Assembly (NCBI GenBank): GCA_963921425.1
Contig: OY992832.1
Span: 5,890,001 to 5,954,000 of the forward strand
Direction of reading: 5' to 3'
Length of the DNA stretch: 64,000 bases
From: Dryas octopetala
Taxonomy: Eukaryota > Streptophyta > Magnoliopsida > Rosales > Rosaceae
Under the pieces are notes generated by a model. The model was not told the DNA's origin. It ran no database searches and saw nothing but the letters and a program-made list of their open reading frames with translations. The position numbers were made by a program, and so were the translations under genes. This document shows positions 10,901-22,363 of the stretch, piece after piece (position 1 is the stretch's first letter; the number at the start of each line of letters is the position of its first letter).

Positions 10901-11296
10901 GGTCCGTTTGGTTCACATAATTGATTTCTTAGGAAATCAATTCTTTTGCATTTTTCATGGGGAAAAGAATGTGAAATTCATTTTCTTGTATTTGGTAATC
11001 TTGGGAAAATAAACTAGGAATTGAAAATGAAAAATGTCAGTTTTTCACTTATACCCTCATCTATTATTTATTTTAAAATAATAATAGGGTTAGTTTTGTC
11101 CAAAAAAAAGTAATAAATATTTTAGCAAGAGGGGAAAAACAAAACTCAAGCTGGAGCAAGAATTTCATTGTCCCCCCAATAAGGGCATCAGATTCTTTTG
11201 GACCACGAATTGATTTCCCTTATATGTACTTACCAAACATGAGAATAAAATTGATTTATCATTTTCAGACTTCTAAAACTTAAACCAAACAGTCCG
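10901..11296. mobile_element. MITE-like element with CCGTTTGGTT-type ends
   Basis: Left end GGTCCGTTTGGTTCA and right end TAAACCAAACAGTCCG are near-complementary. Internal sequence includes complementary patches around GAAATCAATTC and TTGATTT. No clean target duplication was identified. Ends of this kind are common in hAT-type plant MITEs. Confidence 0.5.
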
Positions 11297-12356
11297 AAAA
11301 AGAAAGCATAAAAAAGAAGGCACATAACATTCCTCATTTTACTTCTTCGGTTGAGTGTTGGGATTTTTACGGTGGTGATCATAGTATGAGAAGATCCTAG
11401 TATAAGTACGAGAAGGTCATATATAGTATAAGTACGAGAAGCCTGAATCAAACGAGAAGGCACATGAGGAAACTAAGCCTGCAAAAGTAGGGGAAGATCA
11501 TAGTATAAAAGATCCAACTCTAGTTTGAATGCAATATCGTAATGCAAATGTTTCCTTTGTTGCTAAAAAATTGTATTTTATTCTTAATAAATGAAAATGT
11601 TACTAATCACAAAAAAGAAGAAGAGAGAATTAAGGGAGGAACTTTCAAGTTTCAAATCAAATTAAAACCAACCAAGTTAGCAAGAAAGATCCTCATCGAG
11701 AGGAAACAATGGATGAGGAACACTAACAGTGTGCTTGGATGCGGATCTTAGACTCGGTATATATATGAGAAAAATTTGACATTCGGGAAATAGAAATCTC
11801 AAATTTTCATGTTTGGTACAATGAATCAATGATTATCAACAAAGAAATCTTGAAATTTAATACGAAAAAGAAAATCTCAGTCATACTGACAATAGCAAGA
11901 ATCATCTGATTGCATACACGGCTACATAACAGCATGAAATAGAGTCAAAAGAAAGAAAACGCAGATATCGTCACAGGCTTCCCCAACATTGGTAAAGAGA
12001 ACAGATAACTTACCTACTCTACTCATATATATTGCAAGAAAGTCAGATTGTGGTGTTCGAACTAATAAGCTATTACAGCCAAAACCAAATTCATGGGACC
12101 AATCTAAAGCCGAGTACAACAGCCAAGATCATTTTAAGTCATTCCCAAAATAATAATGATAACACTTTTTAAGGGGAAAAAAAGAAAAGAAGAAATAAAC
12201 AAAAAAAAAAACTTAGGACTGTTATGCCAGTAGTTGTGTCTCTAAGTTCAGTATCAGCTGCAACAATATGTACTTAGTAGGATAATCAAGAAGATACTAC
12301 TACATATGCTCCCATGGAAGTAGTGTGCCATTAAAGCTCTCCGCCGCACATGGCTG

Positions 12357-15300
12357 CTAGCTATAAATATCTGTAACAGAGAACCATAAAACCCTTCTTA
12401 AAAATCGAATCTACAACAAATTAAACTGAATTCAATAGAGAGAGGGAGACAGAGAAAAGAAGAAGAATGCAAACCATAGTTCAACACAACAGAAACTCAG
12501 GTCAAGACCACAATCAGAAGCAGCATGGATTTACTTCATACATCAAACAATAGAAAAATTCATTTTCCCCCAAACAATGGGCACATATCATTTTGAATTC
12601 TATTAACTGGAAAGATGTCAGAGCCCCATACCCATTCGCACACAGAATAAATGGATATGCTGAGTAGATACCTTCAAATTAGTTTTGTAATCACAAATTG
12701 GTATCAAGGCTAACATGATTAAGATTTTTTCACATGGTTCCGTCAGAATTCAGGAGAACACATCGTGGAACAATTGCCTCTATTGTAGAGAAAACAGATG
12801 AGCTAAACAAGAAATATTCTGGAATGCATTCAACATGAATAACATAGACCTCTAAATATCACTACAAAATGGCTGGTGTGCAGGAACAATAGTTTAGACC
12901 TCCAAAATGCATTGGCCAGAACAAATAAAAAAGAATCCCTTGTGGTGCCAGGAATTTTGGAGATCCATTTCTCCATGTTAATTTACTGGGATAACAAGTT
13001 TCCCATACTTGGAAGTCACTCGAATGTTACAAGCTAACAACATATATTATACACCACATGCTGTGTGACATGTGCAGGTTTTAGACCCCCCTAACCTCAA
13101 TGTGCAAGGAATTAAACTCAAATTTTCAAACATTGCAACTTATTCTTGTAGAACATAGGTAAGTATAATGTGTAAGCATGTCCTAACTACATTATGCTAT
13201 TCATTCACGTAATACAAGAAAGACCAGAAAGTATCTAATTCAGAACCTTAGTGAGGCTCTGCAACAATGGCATGCTCAGGATATTTCATCTTTTGCTATT
13301 CAATAAGCCTTGAAACCACATCCAAAACATATCTTATGACCCATTCTAATGCCAAATCATGTCCACCTCAAGTAATTCGAGTCTACAACATCACATAGCT
13401 CCAACAATTTTGTCTATTAAAAAAAAGGACTAGCAAGAGAATTTAGTGAAGAGTAAAGGCTCTGAACTTAATGCCCAGGCAATTGATGCTCTGACATTCT
13501 CTAAATCAACCTTGTGAGTAATCAGATTATGAACACAGAAATAAGATGGCAATCTTAGCCAACACACACACACACACACACATAGGGACAAGGGAGGGAG
13601 AGCACCGAGACATTAATGGATTAAAAATCTAATGCATAAAAATTTACCAGGATATGTTTTCTGTTCTTTCATACTACAAATTCAATGAACTCTTAGTAAA
13701 ACTCTCTGAGCTCAAGTTTACAAGTTTACAAGTTTACCAGGATATGTTTTCTGTTCTTTCATGAACAAACATTATAGACAACATTAGGGTGAAAAACAAG
13801 CTATGTTTGTTGAAATCATGGATTATACTGTAAACTAAGAGGATGTAAGAGAAGCATGCAGTATAAGGTAACCGAGCATGTTACGTTTCTCGGATAATAT
13901 AGAAGATAGGAAACAATTATGGAACAGACCATACAAGAATTATTAGACATCTGGAATCCACACCGTGAAAGTGTGTCATATCATAATCAGATATCTGACA
14001 TAATATTAACTCAAGTTTCTAAATGATCCCAATTTGAACCAGCTGGTGATGAGCACCAAAAGGCTTCTAAATGCATGAAAAATCAAGGGAGAAATGTGTG
14101 TCATATCATAATCAGATATCTGACATAATATTAATTCAAGTTTCTAAATGATCCCAATTTGAACCAGCTGGTGATGAGCACCAAAAGGCTTTTAAATGCA
14201 TGAAAAATCAAGGGAGAAATGGTTATCATACCCAGAGACAAGGGATGTGAGAAGCGTGTCATATCATTATCAGATATCTGACATAATATTAATTCAAGTT
14301 TCTAAATGATCCCAATTTGAACCAGCTGGTGATGACCAAAAGGCTTCTAAATGCATGAAAAATCAAGGGAGAAATGTGTGTCATATCATAATCAGATATC
14401 TGACATAATAGTAATTCAAGTTTCTAAATGATCCCAATTTGAACCAGCTGGTGATGAGCACCAAAAGGCTTCTAAATGCATGAAAAATCAAGGGAGAAAT
14501 GGTTATCATACCCAGAGACAAGGGATGTGAGAACAGGATTTTCACTCCCTTACAAAGCTAAGCAAAACAGGAGGCAGATTGAAGCCCAGCTTGCTCCGCC
14601 CAAATCTGTCAAAACAGAGACAACTATGAACAAGCTCAACCCACTCCCATCCCTAGCCAGCTAGACTTGTCCTCCATAGGATACATATGTTTTCTATCAT
14701 AAATTTTCATCAGTCTCAAAATTAAAAACCAATATTAAAACAACTTAGTTCGCATTAAGTTAAGCCCGAGCCAAACCAAAGCTTTGAAATTCCTCCCAAT
14801 AATTCAGAGTTCTCCATATCAGAGTTCTCATACATGAATTGCTTGATAAGAGCTCTGGCAACTCAAACCCCCAACCAAAATCCTAACCTAATGAAAGCCA
14901 TTTTAAAAAACTAATCCCTCCTAATAACGTTCTGAATACCTAGCCAGATAAGTGAAATGCATATAAGTCTAGGAATCAAACAATAGCGACGGCATTCCTG
15001 TCATAACCAATTCAAAGGGGAACTGAACTTTTGGCACTGCACACAAGCAAATAGTTTCTAATTAACATATACAAAAATCAAACTTTGCTATTACTACATC
15101 GCCAAAGCGCACTATAAAGTTCAAGTAAGAACTCTAATTTTAAATTTCTCAATCAGGGTGAGTTTGGATCTGCACAATTAACAGAAGCTTCAAAGTCAAG
15201 GCCCATTCAGATTATACACAAATTCAGTACACCTTCTTCTCAAAAAAAACATACGAACAACATCCAACAAAATCACAAACCAACAGATAAAATCATCAGA

Positions 15301-16252
15301 ACACAAACCAAAAATAAATATAATATACAGAAAGGAAAGATGAGAGATTTGCCTTACCATTAGAGCCAGATCGCTTGCCGTGCTTGATCCGCTCGAGCTG
15401 GACCTGCGTGTCCATGAACATCCCCATTCTCTGTACCTCCAAGTCCTTTGCGAACTGCATCCTCTGCTTCTCCAACTCCACCATCTGCCTCAACTTCTCG
15501 GCCTCCACTCTCTGATACACCTCGCCGAACCTCTCAATCGCCCTCGCCAATCTCTTCAACCCCTCTCCTCCTCCAATCTCGCCCTCGCTGTCTCTTTCCC
15601 TCTCCACCTCAACATCCTCATCCACCTCTTCGTTCTCCTCCTCCTCATCATCCTCATCGTCCTCATCCTCCGCCTCGGCCGCCGCGGCCGCAGCCACCGC
15701 CGAGTAATTCATCCTGAAGAAGCCCTCGTCGACCGCCGCAACCGACGCCGACCTCTTCTGCGGCAGTGCCACTGCCGTCACAACCGGCGCCGGAGATGGC
15801 GTCTTCCGGTAGGACAAGGGAAGGGGCACAGCGACAGGAGGCGAAGGCGAGAGAGACGGAGAAGGCTTCTTGACGTTAGATCCAATCAGAGCGTCGAGGC
15901 GTTCGAAGAAGGGCCAGGACGAAGTTAGGGTTCCGTTGGAAGACGAAACCCTAGCCTTCTCGACCTTGTACTTCTTCTTGATAGTGTCGATGCGGTTCTT
16001 GCACTGGACGTCGGTGCGGTGGGTCTTCTTGGTGTGGCCATGGAGGACGTTGACGGCGTCAGCGACTTCCTGCCAGTCCTTCTGACGGAGGTTGCCGCGA
16101 TTGAGCTCGAGATAACGGCGGCCCCAGGCGTCGACGAGAGTGGAGGTGGCGTCTTCGCTCCAGCAGTCTTCGCGGACGGGCATGGAGCGAGGGGTGGAGG
16201 TGGTGGTTGGGGTGGCAGTTGACGGCGTTAGGGAGTCCGTTAGGTCGCCCAT
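12357..16252 (-). CDS. Trihelix (ASIL-type MYB/SANT-like) transcription factor, two coding exons
   Basis: Nuclear DNA-binding protein of the ASIL/SIP1 trihelix class, inferred 302 aa. Exon 1 is 16252-15358 from ATG 16252. The trihelix domain spans about residues 28-115, with spaced tryptophans at 31, 43 and 60 and a later SSWPFF. Next come a Ser/Pro-rich linker, a poly-Ala run and a strongly acidic stretch (EDEDDEDDEEEENEE). Last is the conserved C-terminal coiled coil (ARAIERFGEVYQRVEAEKLR) ending QVQLERIKHGKRSGSN. The donor at 15357 (GTAAGG) is phase 1. I join it to a 14-nt exon at 12370-12357 after acceptor TGTTACAG, giving DIYS and stop, which is the C-terminus I remember for this family. 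The intron would be 2,987 bp. Exon 1 is certain. The tiny exon is inferred from phase, splice site and the expected ending. Without it the frame runs on to 15296. Confidence 0.82.
13561..13582. repeat. (AC)n microsatellite in trihelix intron
   Basis: Eleven AC dinucleotides. Confidence 0.85.
13976..14531. repeat. Nested tandem duplication (~125-bp unit, ~283-bp higher-order unit) in trihelix intron
   Basis: Four copies of a ~125-bp unit begin at 13976, 14101, 14259 and 14381 (TCATATCAT, then AGATATCTGACATAATA, and ending GCATGAAAAATCAAGGGAGA). Copies 2 and 4 carry an extra ~35-bp tail (GGTTATCATACCCAGAGACA onward) that copies 1 and 3 lack, so the present state is a duplicated pair of pairs. 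Copies are almost identical, which suggests recent origin. Confidence 0.9.
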
Positions 16253-17331
16253 CGTCGGGAACGGAACTGTTAAAATTTTGGGGGTTTGGGTTTGGGGGTT
16301 GTGTTTGTGTGGGTGGGAGTAAGTTAGGGGGGGGCTATAGGGGGTCGCGTCGGTGGGAGGACAGCGCCGGCCGCATGAGCCGCGAGTGTAGGAGGCAGGT
16401 CGCCGGGATGAGCGCGTGAAGCTTTGTTGTCGATATCATTATGGCTTTAGTGGCTTCGATTTTACCGGCTCGGCTCGGAACGTTTCCCATCGCTTTACTC
16501 TCTCCCCTATCGGATTATTTTTTTTACCGTACTTGATTCGATACACAAAACAAAACTCTTGTCCTTTTCTTTTTCCTTTATTTTTTTGACTGAAAAACCA
16601 GCTTCAATTATTTTTATTTAGGAGAATTTCAAATTTGTTGTGGTCTTTTGGTTTGAACTTTGGAGGACACAATACTCTATAACACCTACCATCTGTAAAC
16701 CCTCTTCTTCAATTCATTACATTTGGTATTATTGAGTACAAACACATGTTATTCTTCATTTAATTATTTATCTAAAACAATTTATAATTGTCTTAAATCG
16801 AAATAGTATTGAGTAAGCCAATCAAAAATTAAAATGATATCAAACACATAATTGATAGATACGATATGAATGCGCAAAGTGATGTTTACTCATTATTTAT
16901 GTTAATCCAATCAAAATGGAGTCAAGAATACACTTATACTTACACAGATATATAAACAAGGTGAGATTACTAGATAATGTTTCAATTTATATCAAAACAA
17001 GATTAAATAAGGTTATTTTAGTGTGTAATATGTGGTTATACATATGTTAATATACTATGTTTATTTGTGTATGTCATGACAAGCTAGCTCAATATGACAC
17101 CACAGTTGACTATAGGTTTATGGCACTTGAACATACTATGTTTAATTGACTAGTGAGTTCTATTTGAAATTGTTTCGAGGTGTAATCAAAATAATTTCTA
17201 ATATTTTGAGACAATTCATGTTCATTCAATTATATATTAGTCGATGTATTTGAAAGTCTAGGCTTGATTTTGAAAATTTATTTCTTATGTAATTTTTCTG
17301 TCTAAATATGGTTGATTATTGAAAAGACAAT

Positions 17332-17334
<3 letters not shown>

Positions 17335-17369
<35 letters not shown>
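17335..17369 (+). repeat. (CT)n microsatellite
   Basis: Seventeen CT dinucleotides, with a second shorter run at 17389-17402. Confidence 0.9.
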
Positions 17370-17372
<3 letters not shown>

Positions 17373-18290
17373 TTGAGAGCCTACCATTCTCTCTCTCTCT
17401 CTCGCCTCCCCACTTCCTTCTTTCTCCTCCCCCCCTTGGTGTCTATTTTGTCGAATTGGTGTTCGGGAAAGGATTTGGTGGTTATGTGTTTTACGTTTAT
17501 TTTGTCAAATTTGTGGTTTTTTTTTTTTTTTGTTCCCTTGGTGTTGTCGTTGCTGAATTTCTTTCCATATTGTGGCAGCTCCCCTTTAACAATACCATTC
17601 ATGTCTTAGGGTTTGTTTTTTCTGTTTTGTCTCTGTCTCTGTCTTTGTCTTTTGAGTTTTTTAATCTCTTGTAATGAGTTTTATTTATATATTCTCATTT
17701 ATAACAAAAAACAAAATTTAAAGTTTCTCTAATTACACACTGATCAAATTCCTTTTTAAGATTTGTAATTTAAGAAACACAACATATATGCAAGAATTGG
17801 AAGATGTTGTGTATGGATAGCCAATTAGCCATATAGGAATAAAATATAGATATATGGTTGATGGTTTAGCCAAATTTCAAGGAGATGAAACTATGAAAGT
17901 CTAGTGATTCACTCTTTATGTCCTTGCTACTACAGAAATTAAGTTGCGTGCCCAACTTGTGTTGAGATTTTCAACACTTGTACACAAGTCGTAGGAAATG
18001 TCACAACTGTTGTACGTACGTACGGGACAAGTTACATGCATGCCAGCCTTCTACCAGCATTGTATTTATGTACCTATAGAACATAGATGATGAGGCTACC
18101 GAAAAAGTAACTGTATGTCACCCTTCACAATTCACATGGGTCAATTACGTTGTATGTAAGTAAGTACCAAGCTTGATATCCCAATCAACCAACTCAGCTA
18201 ACAACAAATCTCTTTGGCCTGTTTTGCAATTGTACTTGTGGAAAAAAAAATAAAAAAACTGTATAGCAAATTATGTACAGGAACTAGGGT

Positions 18291-19022
18291 GTGTTTTGGC
18301 CAGATCAGATTGGAAATAAGGTGTTTCAATTCCAATCTAAAAAATTTGAGAATGGAATTTATATTTCAATTTCCATTTTAAAAAATCGAAATTTCAACAT
18401 CTCATTCTGATTTGAAATTTTTAGATTTTTTTGAAATATCACATTTTCGGATTATAAATTAAAATTTTCACATTTTCTTATTTTCGGAATATTTTTAGAG
18501 CATTTTTGGAAAATCAAAAGACAATAGAATTTGATGCGTTTCAAAGTTTATATTAAAATGTAATTAAACTATATGTCCAATTAAAAAAATACAAAATATT
18601 AATTCAAATAACATTTAGAATCATACCATACCAAAAAACAAATCTAGAAAAGCAGGAAATTAAAAAAATAATCTAGCAAACTTTCATTGCATGGAAAAAC
18701 AAGAAGGCAGTGTTTTCACTTGTTTTCATAAACTAAATAAATGATAAAATATATAATATTAATATAAATACGAAATTAATTGACATATAATATTAATATA
18801 AATACAAAATTAATTAACATAATTTTGAAAATATCGGATCAAAATGCCTTTAGAAAATTTTGAAATATACAGAAATATTCCAATTCTAATCTATTTTTTT
18901 TCAAAATTTTTGAATTTCGACATTTATGAATTTTGGATTTAATTCAGGTGTTCTAAAATTGAAAATTCTAGGATCAAAATCCGTCGGATTCGGATTTTCT
19001 AATCTAAATCACACCCCTAACA
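18291..19022. mobile_element. Probable MITE with imperfect terminal repeats
   Basis: Left end TAGGGTGTGTTTTGG, then CAGATTGGAAAT; right end TTTCTAATCTAAATCACACC, then CCTAAC, which is the imperfect complement. The interior is over 75% AT with no coding potential. A target duplication was not resolved. Confidence 0.4.
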
Positions 19023-20675
19023 GGAATGAAGCCAAAGATTTTCTCACACCAAAAAAAAAAAAAAGCCAAAGATTTTCAAGTGAAATGGGCTGTGAACTCT
19101 ATGGGCTTTAAACTGACCTTTAATTAAGTCGCCCGCAGAGCTGGGGTGACAAGGTGGAGTAGGTGAAATCTGCCACATGCAAACTTGGAGTCTTGCTGAC
19201 ATACAACAGGATTGAACGAGCCATACGTGTCCACGTGTCAATTTAATTAAGAAAAATTAAGAAATTAAAGAGATATACATACGTTTGTCATGTATGGGCC
19301 GGTGGGTACTTGGTAGACTGGGTAGTGGGTACAGTAACAAATTCATCAAGAAATTAAAAAAGTGGAGCAATGAAATTGCAAGAAATTCATATCTGAGTCT
19401 GCCACATAAACAGGTAGAACCAAAAGGTGGAGAAAGCGACCCTTTTGTTCTTGTTATCGATGGAAAGTGCGAGGCGCCGCTTCAATAAAAGAAAAAAAAA
19501 TTGTATTTATTTTTGCAATATTTTCCATCTCCATTATTCTTCAACACAGAGATAATAATAAAATATATCATTTCTCTAGTCCTTATGATCTCTGGACCTC
19601 TGCTTCTGGGCATGGGCCAAGTGTTGTTTGGTCCGTCCACTTTAATTTTAGAAAGTTGATATTCTTTTTTTCTCTTTTTTAACTTTTGGTAGGGATTTTT
19701 ATTTTCTAATTAATTACTAGGACATTATTTGTCTCTTATTTGTATCATCTTGCGTATTAATTAAGAAAGAAAATATCCAAGGTTCTAAACGAAGGCCATC
19801 TTTCAGGAGAACATAATTGACTGCAGAATTAAACAAACACAAAAGCCATGCATACTACGATCAATTAATGAAGGGTGGCTCTCACAAGTCACAACACATA
19901 ACCACTTCAGAAAATCTAAGGACATATTTAAGTGTCATCGATCTTTATAGTGATGAGAGACAGTCAGATACATATAAAATCTTATTTCATATTGTAATGT
20001 AATTATATTTAATCTAAAGATGAAAAAAGTGAACTCGTGAAATCACAGAGTAAAAAATGCATCAAAACATAGTATATGCATATTAGCATTTTCCCTTAGT
20101 GTGATGTATATCATGTATATAGGTGTAATTGATTGACCCACTGCTACCTGACATGTGCCAGGGGATGAGATAACATTTCAATCATATCTGAACTCTGTCA
20201 CACCTTTTTCCGTTGGCCCCAGATGGTGGGTCTGTCTGAAGTGTCAAGAAAATTCATATATAGGCCGGTTGGGAACATGGGTTTGTTCGATCATCAAATT
20301 AGGCTGAGCCATCTGCAAGCAGCCAATTGCAATGTGAAAAATAAATAAATAAAAAAGGTCAAACCCTACGGTGATTACCTACCTTTACAGGATGCCATTG
20401 GCACCATCTAATTAATCATACTCTAAGAGAACAACATGCTTAAAGACATGCCTTATACCCACTTGTTTAGCTAGTGCAAGCTAGATTTTCATTATCCTAT
20501 ATATATATATATGGTGGAAAAGCTATGTGGGGGACTATCATTCCCATCCACCTCAAATGTGACTTTAGTTCATCATCATATTAACAATTAAATATGTATA
20601 ATCTATTTAGTTATTTTTGAAAAAAAAAACACAAAATGAGTTAATTTGTAATATATATATATATATATACAAAAA

Positions 20676-20775
20676 TACTCTAAAACTAACTAGTTAGTAA
20701 GTTAATACAAAACTAACCACCCTGTTGGGCCCACTGCACAATGTTATCTCAAAATCCGAACCATTTATTTTTTAG
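20676..20775. mobile_element. Partial MITE, same family as 40655-41058
   Basis: Shares AACTAGTTAGTAAGTTAATA, then AAAACTAACCA, and downstream AATCCGAACCATTTATTTTTT with the left arm of the complete element near 40.7 kb. No complementary right arm was seen here. Confidence 0.45.
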
Positions 20776-21826
20776 GCCCTTGTTAAGAAGGATGATATGT
20801 TTCCATCAAAGGGTGCTATTCTTTTATTAGAAAATGATCAACTTAATTGATGATTGAATGAAACCAAGTCACATGAACAATTATACCTTTCACATATGTG
20901 AGATACATCAAAAAATGGAGATATAACGAAAGATATGTTAATAGATCTAATATTCTAAAAGATATGATCGATTTAATCAATAATATGATCAATAAATATA
21001 AATATTAGATATAACGCCTCCATCAGAATGCAATCGAATATGAGATAGATACATAAGATCGACTATATATGTAACATTTTAGTATGATGGTCATATCTTT
21101 TCTTTTCCTTATAAAAAGTCGATCCACATAAGATCACTTATGTAACTAACATATATACAATATTAATATTGTCAACATAAACGACGACCGACACTCGAAA
21201 ACTACTGAAATGATCATTTTCATTTCCTCGACGAAATCATGGTATAAAGTAAGTAAGATTGTTCCAATGTATGGTACTAGCTAGCTTAATTCATCGATCA
21301 TATATATCTCTCGAATATTACAGTCTCTTAGAGATGGACTAGTCCTAGCTCCATGAAGAACGCAGCAACCAAATTTGAGCAAAACCCATAACCAGTTTCT
21401 TGATCTTTACTCCTCAATCGATCTCCAACATTACAAAATTAAATTATTTCATGAAATTAATAATAATGCTTCCAAGAAAGAAAGAAAAAGAGAAAACACA
21501 CTTGATCATGGAGTAACTAGCTATGAGCCAATTATTATTGGCCTTCATATATTTCCGTGAGATCCCACCACCCACAATTGTTCAGAACCACCAAAACAAA
21601 TTTAAGACCGTGATAGCTACCTAGACCTTGTTTGCATTATTTCTTTTATCCCTTTTAGTTCCAATATATACAAAAAAACAAAAACAAAAAGAAAGGAAAA
21701 AGAGGTAGAAAGAATAGGCAATACTAGTGGCACTTTGATACTATATATGCAACCCTACTGGGATATGATCGATGAAGCTTCAAATTTTGAAAGATGAATG
21801 ATGATAATATGTAACCGCCATGGCCA

Positions 21827-22363
21827 TTATACGACATGATCACTCGGTGATTCAGAAATGCTCTCCAAATGAGGCCTCCAAACGCCGACACGTCCTCGCC
21901 GCCGATCCCTCTGCGTTGAAAGCTTCTCCGACAGTATTTCGCTCAAGTACTGATCCGATATCAAAAGATTAGTCATCGAAATCATCGCCGCCGCGTTGTT
22001 GGAGTTGTTATTGTTTTCCGTACTTTCTCTCCTCTTCTTTTTGGTCGACGACGACCTCGCACGAGTCTTCTCAGAGGAGGTCGTCGTCGAGGCAGGCGCC
22101 GGCATCAGGAAGTAAATCTTCCCGCGCTGGAGTTCCGCGTCGGGTGGGACGATCACGATCTTGGGGACGACCCCGCCGTGATCGGACGACGGAGAGGAGG
22201 AGGGTTTCTTGAGGACGTGTTTCGGGTACGCCTTCATGATCTCGCTGGCTCGGATTGTGCCGCTGATCTCCTCAACGCGGCCGTTTGAGTGCACCACCCG
22301 AATCACGTCCAGAGCTCCGCATGGTAGAATGCAAGAGATGCAGCATCTGATGGTGTTTTTCAT
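21827..22363 (-). CDS. PADRE / DUF4228 domain protein
   Basis: Intronless, 178 aa from ATG 22363. The N-terminus MKNTIRCCISCILPCGALDV, then VRVVHSNGRVEEISGTI-like sequence and EIMKAYPKHVLKKP, is the conserved PADRE (DUF4228) start. It is followed by PDAELQRGKIYFLMP, the second conserved block, and a disordered Ser/Lys/Asn-rich middle. The C-terminal segment SEKLSTQRDRRRGRVGVWRP is also typical. Plant members are small proteins induced by pathogen and abiotic stress, with no known enzymatic activity. The tandem Cys near the N-terminus could be lipid-modified, but the usual N-myristoyl Gly at position 2 is absent. The upstream region (22400-22470) is GA-rich, as in many plant 5' UTRs. Confidence 0.88.
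   Translation of the reverse strand: MKNTIRCCISCILPCGALDVIRVVHSNGRVEEISGTIRASEIMKAYPKHVLKKPSSSPSSDHGGVVPKIVIVPPDAELQRGKIYFLMPAPASTTTSSEKTRARSSSTKKKRRESTENNNNSNNAAAMISMTNLLISDQYLSEILSEKLSTQRDRRRGRVGVWRPHLESISESPSDHVV

Larger units (their letters stand above)
9603..12356. other. Intergenic, no supported gene; contains two MITE-like inverted repeats
   Basis: Holds the promoter side of the protease, a (GA)n run at 10372-10386 and the inverted-repeat elements at 10645-10845 and 10901-11296. Around 11390-11465 a short unit (TAGTATAAGTACGAGAAG) repeats. No conserved coding frame was seen. Sequence just below 12357 is presumably the 3' UTR of the trihelix gene. Confidence 0.5.
16253..21826. other. 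Intergenic 5.6 kb, no supported gene
   Basis: 16253-16420 is the GC/G-rich 5' side of the trihelix gene. The rest is AT-rich. It contains (CT)n at 17335-17369 with a further CT block to 17405, a MITE-like element at 18291-19022 and one end of a MITE family near 20676. Open frames here are short and low-complexity. The 17335-17405 CT block resembles a plant 5' UTR, but no following coding exon could be supported. Confidence 0.5.

Noticed and set aside
15380..16419. Several open frames opposite the trihelix gene
   Set aside because: Antisense shadows of a GC-rich, acidic/Ser-rich coding exon.
17312..17674. 120-residue open frame after the CT repeat
   Set aside because: Starts in the microsatellite and gives Ser/Leu/Phe low complexity. 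No continuing exon was found.
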